Shown piece by piece: positions 1 to 8,426 of a stretch of 64,000 bases of DNA. Position 1 is the stretch's first letter. Every line of letters begins with the position of its first letter. The stretch is from positions 62,001 through 126,000 of the forward strand of contig NZ_CAMQSF010000003.1 of NCBI RefSeq assembly GCF_947036865.1, given 5' to 3'. Under the pieces are notes generated by a model that saw only the letters and a program-made list of their open reading frames with translations, made no database searches and was not told the DNA's origin. A program made the position numbers and the translations under genes. Source of the DNA: an uncultured Caulobacter sp. GTDB taxonomy: Bacteria > Pseudomonadota > Alphaproteobacteria > Caulobacterales > Caulobacteraceae.

Positions 1-1
1 A

Positions 2-640
2 TGGCAGCTTCGACACCTGCACCGGGCCGGCGTGACCGAGGCGGTGGTCGTCACCGGTTTCCGCGCCGATCTGGTCGAGGCCGAGGTGGCGCGCTTGACC
101 TTGCCGGGCCTTACGATCCGCACGCTCTACAATCCGTTCTACAGCGTCACCGACAATCTCGCGACCTGCTGGCTGGCGCGCGAGGAAATGCGCGGCGGGC
201 CGTTCATGATCCTCAATGGCGACACCCTGTTCGAACCCGCCATCGCCGAGCGGCTGATCGGCGCGCCGCCGGCCCCGATCACCGTCACCGTCGATCGCAA
301 GGCCGAAGGCTATGACAGCGACGACATGAAGGTGCTGACCGACGGCGACGCCCTGCGCGCGATCGGCAAGACCATCCCCGAGTACGACGCAGAATCGATC
401 GGCTTCCTGCGCTTCGACACCGAAGGCTCGGCCCTGTTCGTCGAGACTCTGGAGAGGATCATGCGCGGGCCGGAAGGTCTCAAGCGCTGGTATCTCAGCG
501 TGATCCACGAGATCGCCCAGGCTCACGACGTCGTGCGGGTGCGCTCGATCGAAGGTCTGGACTGGGCCGAGATGGACTTTCCGGAGGACCTTGTCCGCAA
601 CCGCGCGCTGACCGCGCTGTGGGCGGCCGAGGCCGTTTAG
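2..640 (+). CDS. Nucleotidyltransferase (LicC-like), 5' end cut off by the window
   Basis: The reading frame is already open at base 2, with residues LRHLHRAGVTEAVVVTGF before any start codon, so the N-terminal GxGxR nucleotide loop lies outside the window. The visible 212 residues look like a sugar-phosphate or choline-phosphate nucleotidyltransferase: a short Rossmann strand, the NPFY...NLATCWLAREEM stretch, and the metal/NTP motif LNGDTLF. Such enzymes join an NTP to a phosphorylated small alcohol. A phosphoglycerate cytidylyltransferase (CpgD) is reported for ceramide diphosphoglycerate synthesis in Caulobacter; this gene, at the edge of the sphingolipid island, is the better of two candidates here, but that link is inference. 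It converges with the next gene across 37 bases. Confidence 0.8.
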   Translation, partial: WQLRHLHRAGVTEAVVVTGFRADLVEAEVARLTLPGLTIRTLYNPFYSVTDNLATCWLAREEMRGGPFMILNGDTLFEPAIAERLIGAPPAPITVTVDRKAEGYDSDDMKVLTDGDALRAIGKTIPEYDAESIGFLRFDTEGSALFVETLERIMRGPEGLKRWYLSVIHEIAQAHDVVRVRSIEGLDWAEMDFPEDLVRNRALTALWAAEAV

Positions 641-677
641 GCCAGGCTGGGGGCGACGAAGGGCGAGGCTTCGCGGC

Positions 678-1439
678 TCAAGCCTTCTCGCCGACGATCC
701 GCCGCACGAGGTCGAGGTCCGAGGGCTTGTCGACGTCCACCGCCGCCAGACCGTCGTGCGCCCGGACGGCGGCGGCCTTGACCCCCGCCAGGCGACCCAG
801 GCGCAGCACGGCCTCGTCCAGGGTCAGTCGGTTCAGGAGATAGCGGAAGAGGAACGAAGGCCCCAGCAGGGCTGCGATCTTCCAGGGCTGTTTGCGCATC
901 GCCTCGACCTTGCGCCAGACGTGGACGACGTTCAGCGCGGCCTCGTTGCGCAGGACGAAGAGGTTGCAGCCCGAATAGCGGCCGTCCTGGAAGCGCAGAT
1001 AGGTCCGCTGGGTCCCCGGCGCGGCGGCCTGGACCTTCTCCTCGGACGCCAGCAGCACGGCGACATCGGCCCAGTCGGGACAGTCCGCCAGGAAGCTCGT
1101 GATCCACTCGGGCTTGAGCAGCGCGTGGTCGACCGTGGTCACCAGCAGCGGAAAGCCCAGCGCGCCCGCGGCGGTCTCGACGCTCTGGCTGGGGCCGGAC
1201 GCGGGGGGGAGGATGACCACGTCGGCGTCCGCCAGGCGCGTCTTGATCGCCTCGTCATTGGCCGCGACGCCGATCGTCTCCGGCCCCGCCGCGCCGACCG
1301 CGCTCAGGACCCGGTCGAGCAGCGCGCGCCCCTCCAGCGTGATCAGCGCCTTGTGGCTCACCCCGGCATAGGCGGCGACGGGATCGACCTCGCCGCCGCG
1401 CGATCCGGCCAGGATCAGGGCCTTGAACCCTTGGTTCAA
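678..1439 (-). CDS. MobA-like NTP transferase family protein
   Basis: A 253-residue protein that begins NQGFKALILAGSRGG, the classic Rossmann start of the MobA/NTP_transf_3 family, with a later VTTVDHAL segment corresponding to the metal-binding region. The start is probably the TTG whose bases overlap the TGA of the ceramide synthase gene; longer in-frame starts would run inside that gene. It is the last gene of a run in which every junction overlaps by 4 bases, so it is translated together with ceramide synthase and the two Lpt-like permeases. Family members transfer nucleotides to phosphorylated substrates; the substrate cannot be read from sequence. A headgroup-activating role in sphingolipid synthesis is inferred from position only. 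Confidence 0.75.
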   Translation of the reverse strand: MNQGFKALILAGSRGGEVDPVAAYAGVSHKALITLEGRALLDRVLSAVGAAGPETIGVAANDEAIKTRLADADVVILPPASGPSQSVETAAGALGFPLLVTTVDHALLKPEWITSFLADCPDWADVAVLLASEEKVQAAAPGTQRTYLRFQDGRYSGCNLFVLRNEAALNVVHVWRKVEAMRKQPWKIAALLGPSFLFRYLLNRLTLDEAVLRLGRLAGVKAAAVRAHDGLAAVDVDKPSDLDLVRRIVGEKA

Positions 1440-2593
1440 AGCGCCTTCTCGTAGATCCGATAGGTCTTGTAGTGCGTGCCGCCGACGTTCTCGGCGATGT
1501 GGGTCATCGCCTTGTTGTCCTCGAGCACCCACGAGATTTCATAGCGGTTGTAGCCGAGCGACATCGCCATATCGCGGCTGGCCTTCATCATCCAGAACGG
1601 CAGCATGCGGCCGCGCTGGGTGGACGAGAACTTGCGCTTGACCCCCATCAGCGGAATCCGCGCCGACTTCACGCCCTTGACCTTCAGTCGCCACAGCAGC
1701 TTGGCCCAGCCGAACGGCAACAGCTTGCCGTTCAGGTCGGCGATCGCCTCATTGACATTGGGCAGGAAGACGACGACGCCGGCGGCCTCGCCGTCGATCT
1801 CCGCGAACCAAACCAGGCGCTGGTCGATCACCTGCTTCAAGGCCTTGGCCAGTTGGCGGGTCTCGGCCTCGGTCGTGGGGGTGAAGCCCCAGTTGTCCTT
1901 CCAGGCGTCGTTCAGGATCTCGGTCAGGGTCTGGACCTCGGCGTCGTAGCGCTTCATGTCCAACTGGCGCAGCACGACGCCCGCCGGCAGGCCGCGCTTG
2001 ACGCGGCGCTGGGCGATCTCGGGGATGTCGCCGGTCTCGTCGGCCGTATAGGCGAAGATGTCCTTGGCCTTGGCGTAGCCCTGCTCCTCGACCCGCTTGC
2101 CCGTATAGATCGGATCATGACCCATCATCACCATGGGCGGCGTGTCGAAGCCCCAGACCAGCAGGCCGACCTCTTCGTTGATCGACAGGTTGAAGGGTCC
2201 GACGACATGGGTGCGGCCGCGGGCGCGCAGCCAGTCCTCGGCGCTGCGGAACAGGATCTGGAACACCGCCGGATCGTCCTCGGCGGCGATCATGCCGAAG
2301 TGCCCGTCCAGGCGACCGGGCGCGGGCTGCGGCGTCAGCTGGTCGATCTGGGCGCTGATCCGGCCGACGTCGCGGCCGCCGCGCGTGGCCAGGAACAGCT
2401 GCACCTCGGCGTGGGCGAAGAACGGATTGGTCTTCGGCGTCAGCGCCTCCAGCCGCTCCAGGGTCAGGGGCGTGATCCAGTTGGGATCCCTGGCGTTCAG
2501 GCGCGCGGGCAGGGCGACGAAGCGCTTGAGCTCGTCCTGCGTCTTGACGGGGATGACCGTCAGATCGGCGTTCGCGGAGTCGAAAGGCATCAC
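1436..2593 (-). CDS. bcerS: GNAT-fold bacterial ceramide synthase (bCerS)
   Basis: A 385-residue GNAT-type acyltransferase. It opens with DLTVIPVKTQDELKRFVALP and carries conserved stretches such as NPFFAHAEVQLFLA, VGPFNLSINEEVGLLVWGF and, near the end, YEISWVLEDN. This is the profile of the Caulobacter ceramide synthase, which N-acylates 3-ketosphinganine with an acyl-CoA (or acyl-ACP) in the cytoplasm and is unrelated to eukaryotic ceramide synthases. The call rests on recognition of this family plus the presence of spt, acpR and cerR about 7-10 kb away. The gene overlaps both neighbours by 4 bases (permease upstream, MobA-like transferase downstream). Confidence 0.85.
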   Translation of the reverse strand: MMPFDSANADLTVIPVKTQDELKRFVALPARLNARDPNWITPLTLERLEALTPKTNPFFAHAEVQLFLATRGGRDVGRISAQIDQLTPQPAPGRLDGHFGMIAAEDDPAVFQILFRSAEDWLRARGRTHVVGPFNLSINEEVGLLVWGFDTPPMVMMGHDPIYTGKRVEEQGYAKAKDIFAYTADETGDIPEIAQRRVKRGLPAGVVLRQLDMKRYDAEVQTLTEILNDAWKDNWGFTPTTEAETRQLAKALKQVIDQRLVWFAEIDGEAAGVVVFLPNVNEAIADLNGKLLPFGWAKLLWRLKVKGVKSARIPLMGVKRKFSSTQRGRMLPFWMMKASRDMAMSLGYNRYEISWVLEDNKAMTHIAENVGGTHYKTYRIYEKAL

Positions 2594-3651
2594 CCCTCCA
2601 GGGCTAAGAAGGCGCGGACGGCGAGCGCGCCGAAGATCGCGGGAGCGGCCCAGACGGCCAGGAACGGAGACAGGGCGCCCGACTCGCCCAGCGCGGTCAG
2701 CATGCCGTTGGCCACCAGGAAGAACAGGCCCGCCGCCAAGCCGGTGGTCAACAGCATCGCGCCTTGCCCGCTGCGGAAATTGGCCAGCGCCACCGGCGCG
2801 CTCAGCAGCAGCATCACCAAGGCCACGAACGGACCAGCGAACGCGGCCTGCAGATGGGTGGCGTAGAAGCTTTCGGGACGGTCCGAGCCGCCGTTCGCCA
2901 GCGCGCGACGGGCCGAGGCCGCGGTCGGCGCGGCGTCCTCGGCGAACAGGCCTTGCACGTCAGCGGGCCGAAGGGCGGTCGGCCAGGTGGTCGAGGTGGC
3001 GGTGGAGGTCTGGGCCAGGTCGCCGGCGAAGCGCGTCGTGCGCGGCTGATCCAGTGTCCAGGCTTCGTTGACGAACCGCGCGCGCGGCGCCTCGACCTTC
3101 TCGACCAGGATGCCCTTGTCGTTGCGGCGGAAGAGGGTCAGCGTGTCGATCGTGCGACCGTCCGCCGAGGCCTTGGCGGCGATCACGAGGTCGGCGCCCG
3201 CCCGGAAGGTGCGCGGCGGCGCGACCTTGCGCTGGGCGACGGGGGTCGTGTTCTTCCACCATTCGGCCAGGGTCGGGTCGGCGCGCGGGGCCAACACCTG
3301 GCCGCAGAGGACGTCCAGCAGCATCACCGCGACGGCCGCCGGCATGGCCATGGCCACGATGCGGTAGCCTGAAATGCCCGTGGCGCGCATGGCCACGACC
3401 GCGTTCTCGCGGGCCAGTTGCGAGAAGGCGAACAGGCCCCCTGCCAGGACCGACAGCGGCGCGACTTGCTCAAAAAGGCGCGGCAGACGCAGGGCCGCGT
3501 AGTAGAGGACCCCCGCGACGCCCAGGCCTCGGTCCAGAATGTCGGTCGTCACGTCCAGCAGATCCAGGATCTGCAGGATGGACATCAGGATCACGGCCGC
3601 GCCCAGGATATGCGTGGCCACGGTCCGCAGGACGTAGAGGTAAAGCTTCAT
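2590..3651 (-). CDS. LptG-like YjgP/YjgQ family permease
   Basis: A 353-residue inner-membrane protein with the LptF/LptG layout: N-terminal helices (MKLYLYVLRTVATHILGAAV onward), a conserved ARENAVVAMRATGIS coupling-helix region about residues 85-100, a soluble periplasmic beta-jellyroll of about 150 residues, and three C-terminal helices (FAGPFVALVMLLLSAPVAL). LptG pairs with LptF and the LptB ATPase to extract lipopolysaccharide from the inner membrane. Here it lies between an LptF-like permease and ceramide synthase, with 4-base overlaps on both sides, which suggests a sphingolipid cargo. Whether the genome also has the normal lptFG pair cannot be told from this window. Confidence 0.85.
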   Translation of the reverse strand: MKLYLYVLRTVATHILGAAVILMSILQILDLLDVTTDILDRGLGVAGVLYYAALRLPRLFEQVAPLSVLAGGLFAFSQLARENAVVAMRATGISGYRIVAMAMPAAVAVMLLDVLCGQVLAPRADPTLAEWWKNTTPVAQRKVAPPRTFRAGADLVIAAKASADGRTIDTLTLFRRNDKGILVEKVEAPRARFVNEAWTLDQPRTTRFAGDLAQTSTATSTTWPTALRPADVQGLFAEDAAPTAASARRALANGGSDRPESFYATHLQAAFAGPFVALVMLLLSAPVALANFRSGQGAMLLTTGLAAGLFFLVANGMLTALGESGALSPFLAVWAAPAIFGALAVRAFLALEG

Positions 3652-4868
3652 GCGGGAAGTCGCTTCCGGGGCAAGGGTAGGGCGCGAACGACGCGCGTGA
3701 CCAGCTTGTTGATCCGGCGAACCAGACGCGACACCGGCGTGTCGCCGGGCCGCGTGCGGCTGCCGACGAACAGCCAGACCGCCAGGCCGGTGAAGATCAG
3801 GAACGGGACCCAGATGGCGGGCAGGGCCGCCACCTTGCCGGTCTTGGCCAGGCTCTGGCCCAGTTGCAGCGCGTGCTGGAAGGCGATCAGCAGCAGGCCC
3901 GCCATGATCAGGCCCGGCGCGCGATTGCCGCGCTTGGACGCCAGGCCCAGGGGGAAGGCCAGAAGCGGCAGGAACGGCAGAAACGCGGCCCGCGCCCAGC
4001 GGCCGTAGAACTCGCTCATCAGCGTGCCCTTGGAGACTACCGGGTGAGGCGACTTGGCCTGATCCAGCAGTTCGCCCATGGTCAGCTCGCGCTCGTCGCC
4101 GCCGCGCGCGCGCAGCAGAACGGCGGCGGCGGCCAGCGGAGTCTGGGTGGTCAGGCGGCTGAAGGCGAGGTTGCGATAGGCGCCCCCGCCGTCCATCGCG
4201 ATGCGGCGGCCGTCGCGCAGACCCATTGTCACGGTTTTGCCGTCCGCGTCGATCCGAAGATCGGCCGAGGCGGCGGTGATGATCTCTTCGTGGCCGCGCG
4301 CGTCCTTGCGGCGGATGAACACCCGCGTCAGCCGCTGGCCGGCGAGGTCGGCGCTGTCGGCGGTGAGCAGCGATCCGGAGTCGTCGATGAACGCGCCGCC
4401 GGCGAGCTTACCGTTCCATCCGGCGTTGATCGCGGCGTGCATGACCGCCCGGTAGGCGTAGCGGCTGTAGGGCTGCATGTAGCCGAACACCACGACGCTG
4501 AAGACGCTGAGGAAGACGGCGACGGCCAGGAAAGGCGCGGCGATCCGCTCCAGCGACTGACCGCTGGCCAGCAGGGCGTCGATCTCCGAGCCGTCCGAGA
4601 GCTTGGTGATCACGATGAACAGCGCCAGGAAGAACGCCATCGGCAGGGCCAGGCCCAGATAGTGCGGCACCAGGTTGAAGGCCAGCTGCGAGACGTAGTC
4701 GAACCGCGCGCTGCTTTGCGACAGCGCGTCCAGGAGCCGCAGGACGCGCTCCAGCAGCAGCGCGACGACGGTGACGCCCAGGCAGGCGATCAGCGGCCAG
4801 AACAGCAGGCGCAGCAGATAGCGGTCGATCAGGCGCCCCGGCGCGACCGTGAGGTCCTGAACGCTCAC
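3648..4868 (-). CDS. LptF-like YjgP/YjgQ family permease
   Basis: A 406-residue permease of the LptF/LptG family. The start is a GTG that overlaps the TGA of the upstream HIT gene (GTGA), giving MSVQDLTVAPGRLIDRYLL. Helices follow at about residues 19-40 and 60-100; the coupling motif LSDGSEIDALLASGQSLERI sits near residue 90; a periplasmic beta-domain occupies the middle; three helices close the membrane part before a basic tail (RLVRRINKL...LPLPRKRLPA). Together with the next gene it would form a heterodimeric lipid extractor. The unusually long basic C-terminal tail of about 35 residues could face the cytoplasm; its role is unknown. Confidence 0.85.
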   Translation of the reverse strand: MSVQDLTVAPGRLIDRYLLRLLFWPLIACLGVTVVALLLERVLRLLDALSQSSARFDYVSQLAFNLVPHYLGLALPMAFFLALFIVITKLSDGSEIDALLASGQSLERIAAPFLAVAVFLSVFSVVVFGYMQPYSRYAYRAVMHAAINAGWNGKLAGGAFIDDSGSLLTADSADLAGQRLTRVFIRRKDARGHEEIITAASADLRIDADGKTVTMGLRDGRRIAMDGGGAYRNLAFSRLTTQTPLAAAAVLLRARGGDERELTMGELLDQAKSPHPVVSKGTLMSEFYGRWARAAFLPFLPLLAFPLGLASKRGNRAPGLIMAGLLLIAFQHALQLGQSLAKTGKVAALPAIWVPFLIFTGLAVWLFVGSRTRPGDTPVSRLVRRINKLVTRVVRALPLPRKRLPA

Positions 4869-5302
4869 GCGCGCACCCAAGCCTCGGCCAGGCGTTCGGC
4901 CAGTTGTTCGACGGTTTCCGGCGACAGCTCCACGGCCGTGCTCAGCGCCGGAGCGGCGGGCCAGCCGGCGTCGGGGAACGACATGCCCGCGTGCTCGCGC
5001 GTCCCGGCGTAGCGCGGGATCACGTGAAAGTGGACGTCCCTGTCGACCATCATCAGCATCAGGTAGTTGATCTTCTCGTAGTCGACGGCGGCCTTGAGCA
5101 GGCGCTCGATCCCCGCGACCGCGACCTGGAGGTCGGCGAAAGCGGCGGGACTCACGTCGGAGAACGCCTGCGCCGCTTCCTTGCACACCAGCACCAAAGA
5201 CCCAAACGTCGGCTGCTTGGGGCGGACCAGAATCAGCCAGTGATCGGTCTCCGCGATCTTGGAGCGGGGATAGCCGAACGCGAGGGCCGTGGGATTGGTC
5301 AT
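4865..5302 (-). CDS. HIT-family (histidine triad) hydrolase
   Basis: A 145-residue HIT-fold protein with an HIT-like N-terminal region (WLILVRPKQPTFGSL) and the signature RDVHFHVIPRY near residue 90. The usual pattern is H-x-H-x-H; here the first position is Asp, while the central (nucleophilic) and third His are kept. HIT enzymes hydrolyse or transfer nucleoside monophosphates from nucleotide-linked substrates. It is translationally coupled to the LptF-like permease, so it is the first gene of the overlapping run that ends with ceramide synthase and a nucleotidyltransferase; acting on a CDP- or NDP-linked headgroup intermediate is a guess from context. Confidence 0.85.
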   Translation of the reverse strand: MTNPTALAFGYPRSKIAETDHWLILVRPKQPTFGSLVLVCKEAAQAFSDVSPAAFADLQVAVAGIERLLKAAVDYEKINYLMLMMVDRDVHFHVIPRYAGTREHAGMSFPDAGWPAAPALSTAVELSPETVEQLAERLAEAWVRA

Positions 5303-5360
5303 GGGAAAGCCGGAACCGTGGGCGGACGTCGCCCTGGCGTAACAATAGGGACGCGGCCTT

Positions 5361-6296
5361 TTACAGGGAAGCACGATCCGTGTGGAGCGTCGCCTTCCTG
5401 GCCAGATCGACCAGGCTGTAGCGGCCAAGCTCCGCCAGCCCGTCGCGGCCCGGCTCGATCCCACGGACCACGATCCGCGCCCGCCGGCCGCCGTCGGGGC
5501 CGTCCTCGATCTCGATCGCGTGCCAGCGCGCGGGCGAATGACCGCCGGGGCGGGCCGAGGCCGAGGGGACGCCCAGCACCGGAATGACCGAGCCGTTCGG
5601 GCCGAGAACGGCGCCGACCAGGGCCTCGTGCGCGTGGCCGTGCAGGACGAGGTCGGCGCCCCTGCGCGCCAGCACGGCGCGCAGGGCGTCCTGGTCGTCG
5701 AGGGCCTTGCGCCTGGACACCGCGCCCTTCTGCGGCGGGTGGTGCAGCACCACGATCCGGAAGCGCTCGGCATGGACGGGATCGGCCAGGGCGGCGTCCA
5801 GGCGCTCCAACTGCTCGGCGCCCAGCCGGCCGGTGGCGAGGTGGGGCGCGGTCGGCACGGCAGAGCAGAGGTTGAAGATGGCCGCCGGCCCGCGCACGCG
5901 GACTTGCGGGAACGCCGCCTCGCCCGCGTCGCCCAGCCAGGGCGTCCAGGCGGCGAAACGCTCCGGGCCGCCCGCGCCGGCCAGGGCGTCGTGGTTGCCC
6001 GGACTGACCGTGAAATCGCTGGCCGGACCCAGCGATTCCAGCCAGGCGCGCGCCGCCATGATCTCCGTATGCGAAGCAAAGTTGGTGAGATCGCCGCTGA
6101 TCACCACATGGTCTGGGTTGGCGGCCTTGAGGTCGGCGACAAGGGCCGCCAGCACTTCGGGCCGGTGGACCTTGCGCTTCCTGCGCCAGGCGACGCGGCT
6201 CAGCAGGCGCTTGGTGACGACGTCCTTCCAGCCGAACGCGTCCGGCGGCGGCGGCAGATGGGGGTCCGAAAGGTGCGCGATGCGGTAAATGGACAA
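5361..6296 (-). CDS. Calcineurin-like metallophosphoesterase
   Basis: A 311-residue metallophosphoesterase with all standard metal motifs in order: HLSDPHL (D-x-H, residues 8-14), VVISGDLTN (G-D-x-x-N, about 65), SPGNHDAL (G-N-H-D, about 98), VVLHHPP (about 187) and HGHAH (about 217). Such proteins hydrolyse phosphodiesters or phosphomonoesters using two metals. The start appears to be TTG, since no in-frame ATG or GTG is close upstream. It lies 58 bases upstream of the HIT gene and is divergent from the CDP-alcohol phosphotransferase gene, so it may belong to the sphingolipid island, for example in dephosphorylating a headgroup intermediate, but this is unproven. Confidence 0.88.
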   Translation of the reverse strand: MSIYRIAHLSDPHLPPPPDAFGWKDVVTKRLLSRVAWRRKRKVHRPEVLAALVADLKAANPDHVVISGDLTNFASHTEIMAARAWLESLGPASDFTVSPGNHDALAGAGGPERFAAWTPWLGDAGEAAFPQVRVRGPAAIFNLCSAVPTAPHLATGRLGAEQLERLDAALADPVHAERFRIVVLHHPPQKGAVSRRKALDDQDALRAVLARRGADLVLHGHAHEALVGAVLGPNGSVIPVLGVPSASARPGGHSPARWHAIEIEDGPDGGRRARIVVRGIEPGRDGLAELGRYSLVDLARKATLHTDRASL

Positions 6297-6453
6297 GAGG
6301 GCTCGGGTCGTTCTGGTGGAAGCGGTCGAAGCTGCTTATCAATCGCTCCGGGTTGCAAGGGTAGATCTGTCGTTGAGTAGTGGAAATCAAAGCCGAGCCA
6401 ACCTCGAGCCGCGCGCTCTGACGGTCGGGCGGGGCGGCGGCCGGATCTGGGGC

Positions 6454-7512
6454 ATGACCTCGCCCGAGCGCCTGTCGCGGATCTATCGGCGTATCGGCTT
6501 GATCGAGACGCCGGCCGTCGACCTGTCGCATGCGGTGGTCGCGGTCGACGCCGGCTGGGTGTTCGACGAGTCGCTGATCAAGGCGCTGGCGGGCCGAGAA
6601 GGCGCGGTGCTGGTCGACGAGGCTGGCCGCGCGGTGGCCGTCCACGCGCCGGCCGACCTGGCCTACGCGGCTTCGGACGCCCTGGCGGCGGGACAGGACC
6701 CCTCGACGCTGGATCCGCGACTGACGCGTCTGACCGCGCTGGAGCTGGGCTCGGCCTATAACAGCGCCCTCCGCAAGCGCGAGCCGCCGGTTCTGGAGCG
6801 GCTGACGCCCGAGACGGTCCGCGCCGTCGAGAAGCGCCTGTTCCAGGGCTCGTACAAGGGCGTCACCGACCTCGTCACCAAGTATGTCTGGCCGACGCCG
6901 GCGCGGATCGTCACCCGCTGGTGCGCGATCGCCAGGATGACGCCGAACCAGGTCACCGGGATCGGCTTTCTGCTGGTGCTGGCCGCCATGGCCCTGTTCT
7001 GGACCGGCCACTTCGGCTGGGGCCTGGTCTGCGCCTGGATCATGACCTTTCTCGACACCGTCGACGGCAAGCTGGCGCGGGTCACCCTGACCTCGTCCAA
7101 GTGGGGCAACGTCTTCGATCACGGCATAGACCTGCTGCATCCGCCGTTCTGGTGGTGGGCCTGGTTCGTCGGCGTCGGCGCGGTCGGTCAGACGATCCCG
7201 TACGCCAATCTCTGCCTGTTCATCGTGATCGCCGGCTATGTCGCCCAGCGCGTGGAGGAGGGGATCTTCCTGGCCCTCTTCAAGCTGGAGATGCATGCTT
7301 GGCGACCGTTCGACAGCTTCTTCCGCCTGATCACCGCGCGCCGCAATCCGAACCTGATCCTGCTGACCGCCTGCGCCTTGTTCGGGCGACCGGATCTTGG
7401 CTTCGTGCTGGTCACGGTCTGGACCGCCGCGTGCTTCGTGGTGCACGCTGTCCAGATCCTGCAAGGTTTGATCGCGCCGAAGGGCTCGATCCGCTCGTGG
7501 CTGTCGACATGA
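6454..7512 (+). CDS. cpgA: CDP-alcohol phosphatidyltransferase family protein (ceramide phosphoglycerate synthesis)
   Basis: A 352-residue membrane enzyme. A soluble N-terminal part of about 160 residues (SRIYRRIGLIETPAVDLSHA) precedes a CDP-alcohol phosphotransferase domain with the full motif D-x2-DG-x2-AR-x8-G-x3-D-x3-D, seen as DTVDGKLAR and GNVFDHGID, followed by hydrophobic helices. The family moves a phospho-alcohol from a CDP-linked donor to a lipid acceptor, or the reverse. I start it at the ATG at 6454; an upstream in-frame ATG (6289) would overlap the divergent phosphoesterase gene. The next two genes overlap it by 4 bases each. In Caulobacter three adjacent genes of this kind (cpgABC) are reported as needed for ceramide phosphoglycerate; the letter assigned here is from memory. 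Confidence 0.8.
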   Translation: MTSPERLSRIYRRIGLIETPAVDLSHAVVAVDAGWVFDESLIKALAGREGAVLVDEAGRAVAVHAPADLAYAASDALAAGQDPSTLDPRLTRLTALELGSAYNSALRKREPPVLERLTPETVRAVEKRLFQGSYKGVTDLVTKYVWPTPARIVTRWCAIARMTPNQVTGIGFLLVLAAMALFWTGHFGWGLVCAWIMTFLDTVDGKLARVTLTSSKWGNVFDHGIDLLHPPFWWWAWFVGVGAVGQTIPYANLCLFIVIAGYVAQRVEEGIFLALFKLEMHAWRPFDSFFRLITARRNPNLILLTACALFGRPDLGFVLVTVWTAACFVVHAVQILQGLIAPKGSIRSWLST

Positions 7513-8426
7513 GGCGCATCGGGGTCGTTCGCAATCCGAGAAGCCACGGCAACCGGGTGCACCCGCCCGGCCCGCCGCCAGAGGGCGTGCGTCTCGTCGA
7601 GCCGCTGGGGCGCGACGCCTTGAGAGCCGAATTGGAGACCTTCGCGCGCGAGGGCCTGGACCTCCTGGTCATCGACGGCGGCGACGGCACGGTGCGCGAC
7701 GTCATCAGCCTCTTGCCGCACACGTTCGGCGAAGCGCCGCCGCTGCTGGCGGTGTTGCCGTCCGGCAAGACCAACGTGCTGGCCATCGATCTGGGAACGT
7801 CCGCCGCCTGGGGCCTGGAGCAGGCGCTGGCCGCCGCGCGCGGCGAAGAACCGCGCATCAAGTCGCGACCGCCGCTGCGGATCAGCTGGGCCGACGGGCG
7901 CCGCCCTTGCCTGCAGGGCTTCTTTTTCGGCGTCGGCGCTCCGGTCAAGGCGACCAGCCTGGCGCAGAAGGCCCACAAGGTGGGAGTCTTCCACAATTTC
8001 GCGGTCGGCCTGACCATCTTCACCGCGACGCTTGGCGCCCTGTTCGGCGGCGCGCGCGACGAGTGGCGCGAGGGCGTGCCGGCCAGGCTGGTGCTGGACG
8101 GCCAGGAGCAGCCTCCCGGCGAACGCTTCGCCGTGGTCGCCACGGCCCTCAAGCGCCTGCCGTTCGGACTCAAGCCGTTCGGCGATCCGCGCGAGGGGCT
8201 CAAGCTGCTGGACGTCGACGCCCCGCCGCGCCGGCTCTGGAAAGCGATGCCCCTGGTGCTCAGCGGCAAGGCCGAGCCGCGCCTCGAGGGGCTGGGCTAT
8301 CGACGTCGCGATCCCAGCGTCGTCGAACTGGGCGGCGGCGCGCCGTTCGTGCTGGACGGCGAGACCTTCGAGGGCGGCGACCTGACGATCGGCTTGGGTC
8401 CGTCGCTGCGGTTCCTGGTCGGATGA
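7509..8426 (+). CDS. cpgB: Diacylglycerol-kinase-like lipid kinase, ceramide kinase
   Basis: A 305-residue protein of the DAGK catalytic family. Residues 1-12 (MRRIGVVRNPRS) form the first strand, and DGGDGTVRDVISLLP near residue 58 carries the nucleotide-binding GGDGT loop; LPSGKTNVLA near residue 80 matches the family G-T-x-N region, with Lys in place of the usual Gly-Thr. The Caulobacter member of this family is reported to phosphorylate ceramide rather than diacylglycerol. The ATG overlaps the stop of cpgA (ATGA), and its own stop overlaps the next start. Product: ceramide 1-phosphate, which then receives glycerate. Confidence 0.82.
   Translation: MRRIGVVRNPRSHGNRVHPPGPPPEGVRLVEPLGRDALRAELETFAREGLDLLVIDGGDGTVRDVISLLPHTFGEAPPLLAVLPSGKTNVLAIDLGTSAAWGLEQALAAARGEEPRIKSRPPLRISWADGRRPCLQGFFFGVGAPVKATSLAQKAHKVGVFHNFAVGLTIFTATLGALFGGARDEWREGVPARLVLDGQEQPPGERFAVVATALKRLPFGLKPFGDPREGLKLLDVDAPPRRLWKAMPLVLSGKAEPRLEGLGYRRRDPSVVELGGGAPFVLDGETFEGGDLTIGLGPSLRFLVG

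Noticed and set aside
6289-6453. 55-residue extension of the CDP-alcohol phosphotransferase
   Set aside because: It would overlap the start of the divergent phosphoesterase gene and occupy the shared promoter.
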